62,053 nucleotides of DNA from an uncultured bacterium (GTDB lineage Bacteria; Bacillota; Clostridia; Oscillospirales; Acutalibacteraceae). The translations under genes and the position numbers were made by a program. The stretch spans positions 1 to 62,053 of the forward strand of contig CAKXIK010000010.1 of the NCBI GenBank assembly GCA_934875675.1. The letters are read 5' to 3'. Below are positions 61,101 through 62,053 of this stretch, in pieces. Within the stretch, counting starts at the first letter, position 1; each line of letters begins with the position of its first letter. The notes beneath the pieces were generated by a model that was not told where the DNA came from, made no database searches, and worked only from the letters and a program-made list of their open reading frames with translations.

Positions 61101-62053
61101 GCACGCTGAACCGACTGATCAATCGCTCCGCCGGCAATGCTTTCTCCGGCGCTGTCCGGCTTTTTCAGCAGATAGTATTCTTGCATCTGAGTGGGATCTC
61201 CCCAAGCCGACCCAACAATTGACGCACTAAACAGATAATTATCCCGAACCCCGTCATCGTTAGCATCATCATTGAGTTGGATTCCAAGTCCGATTGCTGC
61301 AGTTTTTCCAGCTGTAATAGATGCTTTCAGACTTGCGGAAAGAGGAATTTTTCCTTCCAGTGTATAGCCGTCATCGGTGTAAGAATGACCGTATTCTTTC
61401 AGCGCATTATAAACTTTTGAATTTGCGGCCGCGTATTGTGCGTTTTGAGCATCGCTCCCGTTTGGAAAAATGGTAAAGAAGCCGGCTTCATTATTTGCGA
61501 CCAGCTCACTGCTGTAGGTTGTACTGCTATTGGTACCCTTTGCAAAATTGAAATACAACTGAGCACTATCAATTCCATTTCCGTTCGCTTCACTGCTTTG
61601 TGTTTCCGGGCTGTTTACATTGGAATCGGTAATATGAATAAAATAATACAGGAAGTTATCATCATAGAGGTATTGATAAGTACCGTTTGTCTCTGTCGTG
61701 TTCTGACCATTAAGCCCAAATGTTGCAGCATAGGATTTATCATAAGCTGCATCCATCGTGCCATCAATTTCCGGTGTTCCATAGGCAATGCTATTTGGGA
61801 CAATTGCTTCTTTGTTTGGAACCAGATAAAGTGAGCTGGTTTGATCGGGCTGACTCCATGCAGACAGTACCTTGTCCTCATTGACAACGTAATAATCACG
61901 GCCACCGGCACCATTATCTGCATCATCATTGAGAACAAATCCAACGCCGATTTCAACCGGTTGATCTGCCGTTGCCAGCTGCGACTTCATACACTCGTGC
62001 AGCGGAATTTTTCCCTCCAGAACATATCCTTTTTCCGTGTGTACAGCAGTATA
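58190..62053 (-). CDS. Large surface protein with repeated CBM9-like domains and C-terminal anchor, partial at right edge
   Basis: The frame runs to the window edge, so the N-terminus with any signal peptide and catalytic domain is missing. At least five copies of a roughly 220-residue CBM9/DOMON-like carbohydrate-binding domain are seen: one partial at the edge, then about 61795-61165, 61102-60475, 60442-59790 and 59239-58555. Each has GTPEIDG-type, DDNFLYYF-type and GYTLEGKIPL-type blocks and an Asp/Asn-rich loop such as NDDANDDGVRDNY. Between the last two lie two beta-domains ending in F(V/I)MP(A/D), as in bacterial repeat domains. A Ser/Thr-rich linker, SPTTG, a hydrophobic helix and RKTYKE close the protein, like a sortase signal. 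It probably binds polysaccharide at the cell surface. Confidence 0.85.
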   Translation of the reverse strand, partial: YTAVHTEKGYVLEGKIPLHECMKSQLATADQPVEIGVGFVLNDDADNGAGGRDYYVVNEDKVLSAWSQPDQTSSLYLVPNKEAIVPNSIAYGTPEIDGTMDAAYDKSYAATFGLNGQNTTETNGTYQYLYDDNFLYYFIHITDSNVNSPETQSSEANGNGIDSAQLYFNFAKGTNSSTTYSSELVANNEAGFFTIFPNGSDAQNAQYAAANSKVYNALKEYGHSYTDDGYTLEGKIPLSASLKASITAGKTAAIGLGIQLNDDANDDGVRDNYLFSASIVGSAWGDPTQMQEYYLLKKPDSAGESIAGGAIDQSVQRAAFGTPVIDGTLDDQYLKSTADTFHFNGGSSDANGVYRFIHDNEYLYFFVDIADKNVSDPETVDQQTDHNGIDGVQLYYDFLNTDYNSSSNPDQYRSYTFSSCNQNGNEAGYFGMFANGNPIWLEQGSSANITYTAKHTNTGYVLEGKVPLSTSLKAKLDEKRESTMGFGLQLNDDTNNDGIRENYVMSQSSILAAWEQPYAMTDLILEPDYYSEEAAAHVAVSGTPEIDGKLDAAYDRSPAILLNKELYTNTVVTENATGAAKALYDSDYLYLFAEIQDDTLNQTDVHPKNDNYDLDGVQFYLDFTDGSSSAFTRGKSGYLILDVNDYSTTLQSGAQVDRWGGSDMLASVYKDNPDKCSWKVVRTDDGYNMEIRFELPEEVKAQIAAKQTANIGVGFQINDDTDNDGDRNDIVFSNGQLGDAWLGPQNIERMNLLPDYKITTNLTAEQGTVDVSAAYAGELVTPKITIADGMMLVDGSVKLNGNPFEIGSSFVMPAQDVQLTAEVISKPEEFPIILPDVEGLTITSDKKTAKPGELVTLNIQLADGYEFVQDDGMYDYGHFSNSQQKWVNSNSGPHGLYLMGRRLKVNDVSLTWAGNTFIMPDKEAVVTAEVEAHPIVNAVKTTITLDGAKDEAYADSKTIDVNRSTSAATWYQPGESRATGKISTAYDDQYLYCFAEINDPTASDMNAVNGDIGSAKSLLGFDNIVFFFDFLNTDTENTATNEYRFVENESGIFLIDALNLQQSSDGRIYDKLGGGFAAFNGNKSKADYVVVKNETGYQVELKIALSDSLKQKLAVSSETNRPEIGIGAMIMDDQDNNGAWDYEKSDKIICSSSLITNMWSTMQFVRTENGHLQVNADTSPRWLSRMTLDYAPEDTSSSSTSSGSTSQTESEVESTPGSQESSSEQTQSTSLPTDQSQVADTVSAASESSPTTGSASEQLIWIAIALAAAAVLAAGVIVIVQRKTYKE

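Noticed and set aside
1..62053. CRISPR arrays, rRNA genes, intact transposases or phage genes
   Set aside because: No regularly spaced direct repeats, no rRNA signatures and no such proteins were seen on either strand.

Overview
The window looks like chromosomal DNA of a Gram-positive Clostridia-type bacterium, most likely in the Oscillospirales/Ruminococcaceae area. The basis is conserved gene order (rnc-smc-ftsY, dprA-topA-trmFO, nadD-yqeK-rsfS, infC-rpmI-rplT), a long pyruvate kinase with a C-terminal phosphohistidine-type domain, a NiaR-type niacin regulator, a HrcA/CIRCE element, AGGAGG-type ribosome binding sites and frequent TTG/GTG starts. The genus is inference. No phage, transposase gene, CRISPR array or rRNA operon was seen.

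Layout. 1-12.5 kb: a partial MBOAT acyltransferase, DegV, a phospholipid pair (pgsA-like and cardiolipin synthase), an SGNH hydrolase, a metallophosphoesterase, a HAD phosphatase, a hotdog thioesterase, an AI-2E/PerM membrane protein, pyruvate kinase, and a divergent pair of a nicotinamidase-like hydrolase and a NiaR-type repressor. 12.6-21.2 kb: a leftward amino-sugar catabolic cluster: a NagB-TIM-barrel fusion, a Gfo/Idh oxidoreductase, a DegT-type aminotransferase, an amidohydrolase, NagA and a DUF4091/GH123-like hydrolase. 21.3-25.7 kb: tRNA-Asp and tRNA-Thr, a Cys/Asp-rich zinc-ribbon protein, efp, an Xaa-Pro peptidase, aroQ, yqeG and rpsU.

25.8-44.9 kb is a dense leftward housekeeping block: leuS, rsfS, yqeK, nadD, yhbY, a Cof-type HAD, rdgB, ftsY, smc, rnc, plsX, trmFO, topA, dprA, a SpoU methyltransferase, then rplT-rpmI-infC. 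infC appears to start with ATT and has an L20-type attenuator leader. Many of these genes overlap by 4 bases or lie within 50 bases, which suggests long polycistrons with translational coupling.

44.9-62 kb is more accessory: a VanY-like lipoprotein with a small membrane protein, trmB, CIRCE-controlled htpG, a two-component system, and a patch of small and partly broken genes (methyltransferase fragment, APH-type kinase, NUDIX, out-of-phase cytidine deaminase, DUF1848 remnant, PHP phosphoesterase). An AraC regulator, an AEC transporter, DUF1893 and a ZIP metal transporter follow. The window ends in a large surface protein built of repeated CBM9-like domains that runs off the right edge.

The observations most worth a second look are a 46-bp perfect palindrome flanked by a 5-bp direct repeat inside a terminator loop, the NagB-TIM-barrel fusion and its cluster, the Cys/Asp-rich protein, the hairpin leader of degV, and the decaying gene patch at 51.4-53.6 kb.
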